Made by a program: the position numbers and the translations under genes
NCBI RefSeq assembly: GCF_028473745.1
Contig: NZ_CP101137.1
Coordinates: forward strand, 5,580,001 to 5,644,000
From: Streptomyces sp. M92
GTDB taxonomy: Bacteria > Actinomycetota > Actinomycetes > Streptomycetales > Streptomycetaceae
Direction: 5' to 3'
DNA: 64,000 nt
In this document: positions 33,988 through 43,720 of the stretch, piece after piece
Layout of the letters: the number at the start of each line of letters is the position of its first letter
Numbering within the stretch: position 1 is the first letter of the stretch
The notes under the pieces: model-generated
The model's input: the letters and a program-made list of their open reading frames with translations, nothing else
What the model was told of the DNA's origin: nothing
Database searches by the model: none

Positions 33988-34415
33988 AGGTGGGAGAGGT
34001 GATCGCCGTGGCGCACCGCGTACCGCGCGGCGATCGCGCCACCCAGCAGGTGGCCGACCAATACGGGCGGCTCTCCAGGGCAGGTCTGGTCGATCAGTTC
34101 ACCGAGCCAGGTCAGAACCGTTTCGTTGTCGATCCGGCCGTCGTTCACGACCGATTCACCGTGGCCGGGCAGGTCGGGAACGATCACCCTGTGACTCCTG
34201 GCGAGGTCGGTGATCACCCTGATCCAGACAGCGCCGAACTCACCCTGGCCGTGCAGCAGCACCACGGACGAACCGTCGCCGCCTTCCAGGACCGCGGTGG
34301 ACACCGTGGTCAGTTGAAGGCGTCGCTCCGTGAGCGGCATGGCGGCGACGAGCAGGTCGCGCGCCTGCTGACCGGCGGACCGCTCTGGTCGTGCCGTCCT
34401 GTGTCGGGTGCTCAT
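33988..34415 (-). pseudogene. Alpha/beta hydrolase truncated by an IS fragment
   Basis: From ATG at 34415 (ribosome binding site GAAGGAG) about 140 residues of an alpha/beta hydrolase remain: SVVLLHGQGEFGAVWIRVIT, IVPDLPGHGES and PPVLVGHLLGGAIAARYAV. The nucleophile elbow reads G-H-L-L-G-G where family members have G-H-S-x-G-G, so the catalytic Ser is Leu. The C-terminal half with the Asp and His is missing. It is non-functional on two counts. Confidence 0.75.
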
Positions 34416-34549
34416 GACGGTCTCCTTCCTCATGGCCTGCCAAGTCCATGGGGTAAGAGTCCGCTCCCGGCGAGGGCGTCCGCATCGGTCACGTCGACCA
34501 ACTCGGCCGGCACTCTCCGTGTGGGTATTTCTGTGCAGGCGGCCAGGGC

Positions 34550-36195
34550 CTACACGAGGTCGTGCTCGTAGGCGTACGCCGTGGCGGCCGCCCGCGAGGA
34601 GACGCCCAGCTTGGCGAACATGTTGCTCACGTGCCGGGCGACCGTCTTGTCGCTGATGACCAGCCTGTCCGCGATCTCATGGTTCGACGCACCGGTCGCG
34701 ACCAGGCGCAGTACCTCGACCTCGCGAGGGGTCAAGCCTCCAGGACTCGGACAGGGGGCTCTTGCCGCCCGAGCCATGAGCTGCCTCACCTGTTCCAGCT
34801 CCGGTAGCGCGCCCAGCCGCTCGAAGACTCGGCGGGCGGCTTCCAGCTCCATCCCGGCCGTGTCGTGGTCGCCGATCCGACGGCACGCGTGCGCCATCCG
34901 CACCCGCACCCGTGCCCCTTCGTACGAGGCGCCGACTTCATGCCAGTCGGCCCGCGCACGGCGCAGGAGGACGCACGCGGCCTCCGGTTCACCGGCGGCA
35001 AGGAGGACGGACCCGCGCGCGTAGGCGACCACCGCCCGCAGATACGGCGAGTCGAACCCGGCGGAAATCCCTTCGAGCTCGACCACCGCGGTCTCGGCGT
35101 CCGCGACGGCTCCGGCAGCGAGCTCGATCTCCACACAGCCGGCCAGCAACCTGGGTCGCTCCTCCGCCCCCTCGGTCTCCCCGACCGCCCGGCGGATCGC
35201 GGCGGCGGCGTCTGCGAGGCGGCCCTGCGCCAGCCGGAGCAGCGCCAGACCCGGCTGCACCGCGTGTCCCCGGTCGATGGCCTCTCGGTAGCAGCCTTCG
35301 GCCCGGGAGAAGTCACCGCGCAACCGGAACAGCTCGGCACGCTGGTAGAGCGCCATGCCCATCACCGGGTCTCCAGGCAGGCTGGACAGGTGCTCACACG
35401 CCTGCCGGGCCTCGTCCATCGCGTCGGCCCATTCGCCGCGCAACTGCATGATCTCCGAACGGTGCACCAGGCACTGGCCACGGTATGGCTTGAGGTCCTG
35501 CTGCGTGGCGCACCAACGGCTCAGCGCGGACGTCCACTCCTGCATGCGACGCAGGTCGAAGAGCCCGCGGCAGGCGAGGATCACGGCACAGTAGATGATT
35601 CCGGCGGCCACCGGCGACACCTCCCCGGTTGTCACCGCCACCATCGTCTCGTCCAGCATCGTCAGGCCCTCCGCCGCCCGGCCCTGCGCGACCAGCGCCT
35701 GGCCCTGCCCAACCCTCCGAACGCCCGGAGATCGGCGTCGTCGAACCGGTCGGCGATCTCGGTGACCTCCGCGAACAAGCGGCGCGCGGCCTCGGGCTCG
35801 CCACCATCCAGCGTCCGAAGGGCCGCAGGGATGCGCAGATACCCCTGCTCCACGCAGTCCAGCGACGTGTCCTCAAGCATGTGCCGCGCCCGTGCCAGCC
35901 ATCCACCGCCGCATGTCCGCTCGCCTTGGAGGACGAGCGTGAGCCCGATCCAGAAGGCACACCGTACGGCCGGTGCCGCGTCCCCCTGGGCCAGGAATGC
36001 GTGGTGGGCACCCTCCCAAGTCTCGGTCGCAGCGTCGACGGACCCGATCAGGTATGCCGCCCGCGCCATCCGGACCAGATCATCGGCCGTCAGCGGGGCC
36101 TGCTGCTCGGCGGCCGACAGCTGCTCATACGCGTCCCGCCACGCCAGCCGCTCGTACGCCTCTCTCCCCTGCACACGTGGATCAACGGCGGTCAT
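34550..36195 (-). pseudogene. LuxR-type regulator with TPR-like region, one frameshift
   Basis: The start is ATG at 36195. The N-terminal frame (REAYERLAWRDAYEQLSAAE, DLVRMARAAYLIGSVDAATE) continues after a one-base shift near 35705 (GLGQGQALVAQGRAAEGLTM). A helical TPR-like middle follows, and a C-terminal LuxR helix-turn-helix: GGLTPREVEVLRLVATGASN, then VISDKTVARHVSNMFAKLGV. Total is about 548 aa, normal for this Streptomyces type. The single indel in a G-rich stretch could be real or a read error; otherwise the gene is complete. Confidence 0.75.
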
Positions 36196-36513
36196 GAGTA
36201 CTCCCGCGAGCAACGAGTCCCTGTGGGCAGCGTACGCGCTGCGCTGAGCGCAGGTCGCGCCGGAGCCCTGCGCCGAGCCACCCGGCCAGGGTCTTCCGGC
36301 GGACTGCGTACCTCTTGGCTGTCTCAGGACACCGCTGCGGGGTCGCTGGGCACGGACGAGCCCTGGGTTCCTGCACGTCATTGCTCGGATCGGGTGAGGT
36401 GATCCGGCCCGGCTGTCCCCTCCCGTTGTGGCGGCACCGCAAGGGAGAGCCCCAGTGCTTTGCTTTTCCGGCCGGTCGCACTCCGCGGTCGCGGTCATTT
36501 CATAAGGGGCATC

Positions 36514-37584
36514 GTGGCGGCACAGAGCGAATGGAACGACGCGAAGGCCGAAGCCTTCATGGAAAAGGCGCTCGGAGACCTCAGCGGGGCCTTGACCACC
36601 GGTTTGTGCCATCTGGGCGACCGGTTGGGCCTGTTCAAGAATCTGGCAGCAAACGGCCCCGCAGGCAGCCAGGAGCTCGCGGACCGTCTCGACCTCAATG
36701 AACGCTACGTACGCGAGTGGCTGCGAGGCCTCACCGCCGCAGGGTATCTGGAAGAACCGGAGTCCGGGCGCTTCGCCCTCCCCGCCGAGCACGCCCCCGC
36801 CCTGGCCGACGAGTCAGGGCCCATGTTCCTCGGCGGCGTCTACCAGATGATGCCCGCCGCCCTGGCACCGTACGAACGACTGACCGAGGCGTTCCGGGAT
36901 GGAGGAGGCGTACGGCAGAGCGAATATCCGGACATCCTGTGGGACGGCATGAGCCGTTTCACGGGCAGCTGGTTCGAGAGCGTGATGGTCGACGACTGGC
37001 TCAGCACCTTTCCGCACATCATCGAGAGGCTGGAACGGGGAATCGACGTTGCGGACGTGGGGTGCGGTGCGGGCCGTGCCTTGATCGTGCTCGCCAAGGC
37101 GTTTCCCCGTTCGCGTTTCACGGGGTTCGACATCTTCCCGGCCCAGGTGGAACGTGCCCGGACGGACGCGGCCGAGGCCGGTGTCGCCGACCGCGTGACC
37201 TTCGAGACGGTCGATGCCACCCAGGGACTACCCGAGCGCTACGACCTCGTCACCACCTTCGACGTCATTCACGACTCGGCGGAACCGAAGCGACTCCTTG
37301 CCGCTGTCAGGGCCGCGGTCAAGGATGACGGCGACTACCTGATGCTCGAGATCAACTGCCACGACCGCCCTCAGGACAATGTGGGTCCTGTTGCATCGAT
37401 GTTCTACGGACTCAGCGTCTTCTACTGCATGACCACGTCTCTCTCGAACGGCGGAGTCGGCCTCGGAACGTGCGGCATGCCCGAGGCGGTCGTTCGCGGG
37501 CTGTGCGCCGAGGCGGGTTTCAGCAGCGTGGTCCGGTCCTCGGCGGAGGACCCGTTCAACGTTCTGTACGCCGCCAAGCCGTAG
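36514..37584 (+). CDS. Winged-helix SAM-dependent methyltransferase
   Basis: The 356-aa protein has an N-terminal helix-turn-helix dimerisation domain (LADRLDLNERYVREWLRGLT). A linker with FLGGVYQMMPAALAPYERL follows, and a Rossmann methyltransferase domain: IDVADVGCGAGRALIVLAKA, FTGFDIFPAQVERAR, YDLVTTFDVIHDSAEP. The layout matches the Rv2258c-type family. GTG at 36514 follows AAGGGGC. A palindromic terminator begins right after the stop. The substrate is unknown. Confidence 0.85.
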   Translation: MAAQSEWNDAKAEAFMEKALGDLSGALTTGLCHLGDRLGLFKNLAANGPAGSQELADRLDLNERYVREWLRGLTAAGYLEEPESGRFALPAEHAPALADESGPMFLGGVYQMMPAALAPYERLTEAFRDGGGVRQSEYPDILWDGMSRFTGSWFESVMVDDWLSTFPHIIERLERGIDVADVGCGAGRALIVLAKAFPRSRFTGFDIFPAQVERARTDAAEAGVADRVTFETVDATQGLPERYDLVTTFDVIHDSAEPKRLLAAVRAAVKDDGDYLMLEINCHDRPQDNVGPVASMFYGLSVFYCMTTSLSNGGVGLGTCGMPEAVVRGLCAEAGFSSVVRSSAEDPFNVLYAAKP

Positions 37585-37606
37585 GCGCCCCCGGATCCGG
37601 GGGCGC
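37585..37606. terminator. Terminator directly after the methyltransferase stop
   Basis: GCGCCCCCGGATCCGGGGGC continues to a fully self-complementary 22-nt palindrome that begins one base after the TAG. Confidence 0.75.
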
Positions 37607-37667
37607 GCAAGAGCCTGTGCCCGTGAGCTACAGACAAAGGGACTCCGGTCGTATCTCGCCGGATCGG

Positions 37668-37772
37668 TCAGGCCTCGGCGCCCGTCTTGCGGCGGTGGGC
37701 GACGAACACGACGCCGACGCTGGCGCCGAGGACGAGCACCGCACCGCCCGGGCCCGACGGGGCCGCGGTGAT
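37668..37772 (-). pseudogene. C-terminal membrane anchor of a lost surface protein
   Basis: The frame reads AAPSGPGGAVLVLGASVGVV, FVAHRRKTGAEA, then stop: a hydrophobic helix with a basic tail, like the C-terminus of cell-wall or membrane-anchored proteins. It joins directly to the deleted IS5 copy at 37777, so the remainder of the gene was displaced. Confidence 0.45.
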
Positions 37773-37776
37773 TGGG

Positions 37777-38511
37777 ACTCATCGGCTGTCTGCTGGTGGG
37801 ACAGCAAGCTGGTGATGGCTTCGATAGTGTCGCTCATGTGCTCGCGGCCTCCGAGGTGGCGGGCCAGTGCCCGCCGGTTCTTGAGGTGGGCGATGCCGTG
37901 CTCGACGCGGATACGCCGTGATGAGTGCGCCTTGCGCTCGCGCTCGTACATCTCCTCGTACCAGTCGGGGGCGTTCTTCTCGAACTTACGGTGTGGTGTG
38001 ATCACCCGGCCGCCGGTCTGGGCGCCCAGGCCCTGGTAGCCGACGTCGGCGAGGATCTCCACCGCGGGTCCGTCGGCCAGAAGCCTGACCAGACACGACT
38101 GGCGGGCGCGGGTGATGTCTACGCAGCTGCCGGGCTTGGCCGGGCCGCAGAAGAGCACGCGGCCGTCCCCGTCCGTGACGACCATGATCTTGACCGCGTT
38201 CTGCTTGTTCTTGCCGGAGATGAACTTGTCGCGGTCCTCGCGTCCGGCGGCCGGGCGGCGGACGCGAACCTCGGTGCCGTCGATGATCCCGGTCTTCTTC
38301 ACGTCGGCACCGACATGGTCGATGACCTCGGCCAGGGTCCGCAGCCGCACACCCTGGCTGACCGTACACCCTCGCTCGGCGAGCAAGGGCCGCACCTCTG
38401 CGATGGCACGAGTGATTGTGGAGCGGTCGACACCGAACCAGCAGGTGTGCACGTCGTGGCGCGCTTCCGCGGACGGGACGCCAGCTCGGCCTGGTGTCGT
38501 TCGCGCCGCAA
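37777..38511 (-). pseudogene. Deleted copy of the 2.5-kb-type IS5 transposase
   Basis: This is collinear with the transposase at 2502-3437 but lacks the segment that links RHQAELASRPRKRA to CWFGVDRSTITRAIAEVRPL, and both IS termini. The catalytic segments GIIDGTEVRV, LADVGYQGLG and RVEHGIAHLKN persist, but no start or full N-terminus is left. It separates the anchor tail from the secreted-protein genes. Confidence 0.82.
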
Positions 38512-38529
38512 CGATGCTCTGCGTGGACG

Positions 38530-38979
38530 TCACTTCCAGCCAGTGCAGTAGGTCTCGCCGTTGCGCTTGGAGCACAGGTCGAGCCAGAAATCCTTCACGC
38601 CCTGGTGAGTGACGACACCCCAGCTGTCGGTGCGGGAACCGCCGTTGCTCACCGCCATGGAGGGGTCGTCGAAGTACCGCTGGCGCCAGGTACCGCTGAC
38701 GTACTCCTTGAAGGCGATCCGGAACCAGGAATGTGACGCGAGCTGGGGGGTGTCGTGGATGGTGCCGTCAAATACGGCTCTGCGGGAGTCCCAGGTTATG
38801 GTGCCCCGCAGCCATGCGTAGTTGGTGCTGATGGCGACGTTCCGGGCGCCGGCTGCGGACGCGGACGCCGACGCTGCCGTGGGTGCCGGGGAGGCCGCTT
38901 GGGCGGCCGCGGCAGTGCCGGTGGCCAGAGCGAGCAGGACGCCGGTGGCGACCGCCGCCGCACGCAGACGCTTGTACAT
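38530..38979 (-). CDS. Secreted protein, paralogue B
   Basis: The 149-aa precursor has a signal peptide (LRAAAVATGVLLALATGTAA). The mature domain contains ISTNYAWLRGTITWD, IHDTPQLASHSWFRIAFKEY and FDDPSMAVSNGG, ending LCSKRNGETYCTGWK. It shares this pattern with the gene at 39065-39493, indicating duplication. The two C-terminal Cys probably pair. No known family is recognised. It is the downstream member of the pair. Confidence 0.72.
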   Translation of the reverse strand: MYKRLRAAAVATGVLLALATGTAAAAQAASPAPTAASASASAAGARNVAISTNYAWLRGTITWDSRRAVFDGTIHDTPQLASHSWFRIAFKEYVSGTWRQRYFDDPSMAVSNGGSRTDSWGVVTHQGVKDFWLDLCSKRNGETYCTGWK

Positions 38980-39018
38980 GAGCGACTCCTCTCGGGTTTC
39001 GGGCGTAAGGGCGAAGAC

Positions 39019-39060
39019 GCCGGGCGGCGCCCCGTCGGAGCGGACGGGGCGCCGCCCGGC
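39019..39060. terminator. 18-bp-stem terminator between the two paralogues
   Basis: GCCGGGCGGCGCCCCGTC pairs perfectly with its complement around a 6-nt GGAGCG loop. It begins 4 bp after the stop of paralogue A, so the two genes are separately transcribed or read-through is attenuated. Confidence 0.85.
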
Positions 39061-39064
39061 GGCG

Positions 39065-39493
39065 TTACTTCCAGCCGGTGCAGTACGTCGTGCCGTTGCG
39101 CTTGGAGCAGAGGTCCACCCAGACGTCCTTGACCGGGCCGGGGATCTGGTAGGCCCGGTCGTCGGTGCCCCCGTTGCCCACCGACAGGAACGGATCGTCG
39201 GCGTACTTCTGGTGCCAGGCACCGTTGTAGTACGACTTGTAGGCGACGCGGGCCCAGGAGTTGGAGGTGAGCTGGGGGGTGTCGTGGATCTTGAGATACA
39301 CCGCCGCCTGCGCGGTGCCGTCCCAGAAGATCTCGCCCCGCAGCCAGGCGTAGTTGGTGCTGATGCCGATGGGCCGGGTGCTGTCGGCCGCAGCCGGAGC
39401 GTCGGCGGCGGCCTCGGCGGTCACGGTGATACCGGCGGTCAGTCCCAGCAGGGCGGCAATCGTGACCACGGTTGCGCGTACGCGCTCGGTCAT
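39065..39493 (-). CDS. Secreted protein, paralogue A
   Basis: The 142-aa precursor has a signal peptide (VRATVVTIAALLGLTAGITV, cleavage around AEA-AA). The mature region GISTNYAWLRGEIFWD, IHDTPQLTSNSWARVAYKSY, YADDPFLSVGNGG and LCSKRNGTTYCTGWK aligns along its length with paralogue B. The aromatic, beta-rich character suggests a small extracellular beta domain. It has its own strong terminator. Confidence 0.72.
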   Translation of the reverse strand: MTERVRATVVTIAALLGLTAGITVTAEAAADAPAAADSTRPIGISTNYAWLRGEIFWDGTAQAAVYLKIHDTPQLTSNSWARVAYKSYYNGAWHQKYADDPFLSVGNGGTDDRAYQIPGPVKDVWVDLCSKRNGTTYCTGWK

Positions 39494-39935
39494 GCCTGAC
39501 TCCTCTGTCTGTTGACGATTCTTGGCTCTGAGCTTGCTTTGGGCTTGCAGTTGCGTGCACATGCCAGGGGCTGGCTGAGAATCCGGACTGATTGGAAGCG
39601 ATGATTCGGCGCATAGGCCACGGCGGGAGAAGCGACGCCGAGCCGGCCGCCGGACTCGCTTCCGGCCCGGACGGGCCCTGTGCACCGCGACGACCACAAC
39701 GTACGCAACGACAGCCCGGACCACATCATGGCTGGCCCTGAGAACAAACCGGCCACCGGCCACCGGCCACCAGCCACCAGCCACCGACCCAGGACGACCG
39801 ACCCGCACGCTCGGCCGGTTCCGCGTGGCGACGGCCGAGGCCGTCCGACGGCGCTCCCGTCGTCGTGGCCGTGGAGGGCACACCGAGGAAAAGGGAAAAC
39901 CGACTTACGCCCGGCCTCATGGAGCGGTCCGGGCG
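39494..39935. other. Spacer with a 7-bp tandem repeat
   Basis: No gene is recognised between the secreted paralogue and the response regulator. At 39749-39788 there are five to six units of CCGGCCA/CCAGCCA. The promoter of paralogue A should lie in the first ~150 bp. Confidence 0.45.
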
Positions 39936-40580
39936 TTACGCCTGGAGATAAGCGAGCACGGCCAGAACGCGCCGGTGGCCCTCGGGATCGGGTTCCAGGC
40001 CGAGTTTGATGAAAATGTTGCGGACGTGCGTCTCTACGGTCTTGTCGCCGACGCCCAGCCGCTGGGTGATCGACTCGTTGGAGCGTCCCTCCGCCATCAG
40101 CGCCAGCACCTCCCGCTCGCGCCGGGTGAGTGTCTCCAGGGCATCGGCCGTGCGTCGTCGGCCGAGGAGGCGCTGAACTACTTCCGGGTCGATGAAGGGC
40201 TCTCCCGCCGCCACCCGTTTGACGGCTTCGGTGAGTTCATCCAGGTCGGCGATGCGGTCCTTGAGGAGATATCCAAAGCTTTCCGGCTCCCGGGACAGCG
40301 CCCGGACCACGCCGCTGGTGTCCACGTATTGGGAGAGCAGCAACACTCCGACATCCGGGAAGCGGGCACGTATCCGCGCCGCGGCCCGGACTCCCTCGTC
40401 GGTGTGGGTGGGCGGCATCCGAATGTCCACGAGTGCCACGTCGGGGCGCGCGTCGGCTACCAGGGCGACCAGGTCGTCCGGGTTGCCCGCCTGGCCGACA
40501 ACGCCGAGGCCGGCTTCCCGCAGCAGCCGTACGAGGCCCTCGCGCAAGAGCAGGGAGTCATCGGCCACGATCACTCGCAC
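39936..40580 (-). CDS. NarL/LuxR-type response regulator
   Basis: The 214-aa protein has a receiver domain (MRVIVADDSLLLREGLVRLL, phospho-acceptor Asp in VALVDIRMPP, Lys in GYLLKDR). It has a C-terminal GerE helix-turn-helix (LTRREREVLALMAEGRSNES, VGDKTVETHVRNIFIKLGL). It overlaps the histidine kinase gene by 10 bp, so the two are coupled and form one two-component system. The signal and targets are unknown. Confidence 0.92.
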   Translation of the reverse strand: MRVIVADDSLLLREGLVRLLREAGLGVVGQAGNPDDLVALVADARPDVALVDIRMPPTHTDEGVRAAARIRARFPDVGVLLLSQYVDTSGVVRALSREPESFGYLLKDRIADLDELTEAVKRVAAGEPFIDPEVVQRLLGRRRTADALETLTRREREVLALMAEGRSNESITQRLGVGDKTVETHVRNIFIKLGLEPDPEGHRRVLAVLAYLQA

Positions 40581-42400
40581 GGCAGCTCCGCCCGTACCCG
40601 CGTCCCCCTGCCGGGAGAGCTGGTCACCTCCAGCGTGCCGCCGGCCGCGGCGACCCGGTCGGCGAGACCGCGCAGCCCCGTGCCGCCCGCCGGAGCGGCC
40701 CCGCCGACCCCGTCGTCGGCAACCTCGACCACCAGCCGGTCCCCGTCCCGCCGTCCGGAAACGCTCACGACGTCGGCCTTCGCATGCTTCGCCGCGTTGG
40801 CGACGGCCTCGGCGACGACAAAGTAGGCAGTGGACTCCGTCAGCGGTGCGAACCGGCCGGGTTCCACCATCACGAGGACCGGAATCTCCGCCTGTTCGGC
40901 GAGGGCGGTCACGGCCGGGCCCAGCCCCTCACGGGTGAGGACGGCAGGGTGAATGCCGCGGGCCAGGTCGCGCAGCTCGTCGAGCGCCTGCCTGAGCGCC
41001 CGGTCGGCCTCGGCCACCGTCTGGCGCAGGGCGGGGTCGGGCCCCCGCCCCCGGGACAGTCCGGCGTCCAGCCGGCGCAGCGCCATCAGGCCGAAGAGCA
41101 GCCGCGTCTGGGCGCCGTCGTGCAGATCGCGTTCCAGCCGCTGCCGCTCGTCGTACGCAGCCCGCAGCAGACGGGTTTGGAAGGCTCTGGCCTCCTCCGC
41201 GCGGGTGGCGACCTCCGAGCGGAGACGGCTGCCGAGCAGCCACAGCCGGACCGTGCCGCTGATGGCGGACATCAACGTCTCGTCCTCGTCGAGCGCGGCA
41301 TCATGCACCAGCACGGCCGCCGGTGCGCCCGCCGCATCCCCGACCCAAGTGGCACTCAGCCCGCTGCCGGGACGCGGCAACGGCACCGGCCGCCCCTCGG
41401 GATCGAGATACCCGACCGGCGCGTCCTCGCTCACCAGGCTGTCCGGCGAGCGACGCAAACCCAGCCGCAGCGCAGGATCGCCGAGCACCCGTGCGAGTGC
41501 GTCCTGCATCTGCCGCGGTGTCGGGTCCGTACCGACCTCGATGACGAGATTTCCGACGAAAGCGCGCCTCAGCCGCATGTGCAGCAGACCGGTGAGGAAG
41601 GCGAACGGCACGGCGATCTGACTCGCGTCCGACGGCCAGGTCAGCACCGCGTTGGCGGAGCCCAGGGCGTTCGGGGCCAGGACGTAGAGCACCTCCCAGG
41701 CAAAGAAGGCCACGGCGACGACGATCGCCGCCCAGGCCGGTACGAGGACGCGGCGCCGCGCCGGGCAGCTCAGCCGCCAGCGGCGTACGAGCGCTCCGAG
41801 GCATACGACGGTGAGAAGCGCCCCCGCCCAGCGGTAGCCGAGGTCGACGGCGTGGAACAGCCCCGGATCAGAGCGCAGGAGCAGGGCGTTGGCGTCCGGC
41901 CCGCAGTCAGCACAGGAAAGATAGGTGGCGGAGCCGCTGACGGCCGGGTCGTACAAGGTCACCCGCACCAGCCCGCCGACGGCTACCAGCCCGTATCCGG
42001 CCGCGACCACGAACCGGTCCAGGGTCGCGGCGAGCCGCCCGTCGGGAAAGGCGAGTAGCAAGTGCCCCAGCACCGCCAGGTTCAGCGCCTCTCCCCAGGA
42101 ACCAAGAGCGAACAGCAGCGGCACCCCGGAGCCCTGCAGATTGCCGCAGAACCAGGTCAGCCCTTCGGCCAGCATGAGCCGCCCGGTCGGATTGGCGGGC
42201 CGCCGCCACCAGGCGACCAGCCCAGCCCCCGCGTACGACCACCCCACCGCCACATCACGTACGAGATCCGCCCCCGACGCCCCGGCCTTCCCGTAGGCCC
42301 ACGCCCCGCAGCCGCCCACCGCGAACGCGACCGTCGCCCAGCCCAGCAGCGGCAAGCGGAAGTCGGTTCCCCTCCGGCTCCCCTCCACGGCCACGACCAT
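40571..42400 (-). CDS. Sensor histidine kinase (HisKA_3 type)
   Basis: The 609-aa kinase has about eight hydrophobic segments in its N-terminal half. A GAF-like region follows, then the HisKA_3 phospho-acceptor site ERQRLERDLHDGAQTRLLFG and an HATPase_c domain (VVAEAVANAAKHAKADVVSV, VEVADDGVGGAAPAGGTGLR). The membrane part probably senses an envelope or lipid cue. It is first in the operon and overlaps the response regulator. Confidence 0.9.
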   Translation of the reverse strand: MVVAVEGSRRGTDFRLPLLGWATVAFAVGGCGAWAYGKAGASGADLVRDVAVGWSYAGAGLVAWWRRPANPTGRLMLAEGLTWFCGNLQGSGVPLLFALGSWGEALNLAVLGHLLLAFPDGRLAATLDRFVVAAGYGLVAVGGLVRVTLYDPAVSGSATYLSCADCGPDANALLLRSDPGLFHAVDLGYRWAGALLTVVCLGALVRRWRLSCPARRRVLVPAWAAIVVAVAFFAWEVLYVLAPNALGSANAVLTWPSDASQIAVPFAFLTGLLHMRLRRAFVGNLVIEVGTDPTPRQMQDALARVLGDPALRLGLRRSPDSLVSEDAPVGYLDPEGRPVPLPRPGSGLSATWVGDAAGAPAAVLVHDAALDEDETLMSAISGTVRLWLLGSRLRSEVATRAEEARAFQTRLLRAAYDERQRLERDLHDGAQTRLLFGLMALRRLDAGLSRGRGPDPALRQTVAEADRALRQALDELRDLARGIHPAVLTREGLGPAVTALAEQAEIPVLVMVEPGRFAPLTESTAYFVVAEAVANAAKHAKADVVSVSGRRDGDRLVVEVADDGVGGAAPAGGTGLRGLADRVAAAGGTLEVTSSPGRGTRVRAELPCE

Positions 42401-42744
42401 AGGCAGCGCGTCAGCCGCCGTGGCTCATATCAGGCCGGGCACGCACGACCGCCTTGCCGGCCCCGGACTCGGGTCCCGCGAACTGAGGGCTGGCCCTGAT
42501 GCCGCCCCGTGCACCGCTGCATACGGTGGGGTCGTCGCGGTGACCCGGGGGTGGTCGGGCCGACAGGGAACCGGCGCACCAGCGGGCCGTCGCGGCCGTC
42601 ACCGCGGCGATTGTCTCCGGTTCGCCATCCTTCATGCCCCTCCGAAACATGCCGAATCACGCCGCCCGTACGGAAACAAGTCAAAAACGCCAGGTGAATG
42701 CAAGTTTTCTCCTGGGATGTGGTGTTCGTTCCAGGCGCTGCACA
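42401..42744. other. Spacer upstream of the histidine kinase
   Basis: No convincing gene is present. The short stretch at about 42640-42720 has lower GC than its surroundings. The kinase promoter should lie at the left end. Confidence 0.35.
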
Positions 42745-43138
42745 CACCCGGGCCTGGGCGCGACCGCTGAGCACGGCTCGCGCTGCGGCCTGAGCGCCGA
42801 GCGGGTCCGACTTGCCGAGCCGACGGCGGGCCGTGCGGTCGGACCGGTTCCCTTCAAGTACCTGGACGTGCTGAACCAGCAGGTACCGGGACTGGCCCGC
42901 TCCGAATGAACCAGTGCCCTCCACGCCGACCGGCGCGCCGTCCCCCGCTTTCGGGCCAGACGAGCAAGCGCGGGTAGCCAGCCGCCGTGGCCGGAAAGGG
43001 CTCTGTGCCTAAGATCTTCCCGAGCGAGGAGACCACGGCGGCGACGTGAACCTCGCCGTGGGCCTCCACGCCCAGGACGACCTCGCGCCGAACCGGCGGA
43101 TCCGTGCCGCAGGAGGTACTGCTCTGTCGGGTCGTCAT
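42745..43138 (-). pseudogene. N-terminal IS110-family transposase remnant
   Basis: From ATG at 43138 it reads VRREVVLGVEAHGEVHVAAV, GKILGTEPFPATAAGYPRLL and, in other frames, AQAAARAVLSGRAQAR. The order matches the RuvC-like domain of a second IS110 subgroup, but the acidic residue expected in the first motif (V-D-x-H or similar) is E, several frameshifts occur, and the C-terminal domain is missing. Confidence 0.6.
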
Positions 43139-43720
43139 GATGGTTCGCCTCCCACGTGGTGACGTGCTGAGTGGATGGCACCGGGCTGCTCGGGCGGTCT
43201 GAACTGTGATGGCGCCTGATCGGCGGCAAGGTTCCCTGTGGGGACACATCCTGTAGCTCGGTGGCAGGCAGCATCCCGCAACGGCGGTCGCCATGCCTGT
43301 GACTGGACACTTCGGTCGACAATCTCACGAGTGAGCCCCCCGTCCGGGATGGCACCGCACAACCGTGCCACCAGTCCCTCGCACCTGCATGACCCGAACA
43401 CAGCCGGACGACTTCGTCCGAACCGGCGCTCAGCTCAACCTGGACGGGCTGCACGGAGTCGCTCCTTGCGCACTCGTGACCGGCGTTGAGGACTCTTCCA
43501 CGGCCGTCGCAAGAACGGTCGCGAAGCCACCGTGCCCGGCGCCGCGGGATTCAGCTCTTGCGTACATGCGGGGCAGCTTGCTCCGTTCCATCACAAGAGC
43601 GGCTGCACGCTGGTCGAGAAGGCCAGGCATGGCAGCCCGGACCACCGCATCGGAAGCTGGACCGAAGTGAGTGGGCGCCGACGAGTCCCACTCTCTCTTC
43701 GGGCCATCGAGAACGGCCAC
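43139..43720. other. Intergenic region without recognisable genes
   Basis: Neither strand shows a protein of recognisable composition. It separates the IS110 remnant from the 3' end of the LacI gene and holds no clear hairpin. Confidence 0.35.

Noticed and set aside
40433..42058. A 541-codon plus-strand frame opposite the histidine kinase
   Set aside because: The composition is Arg/Gln/Pro-rich without domains, while the minus strand encodes a complete histidine kinase.
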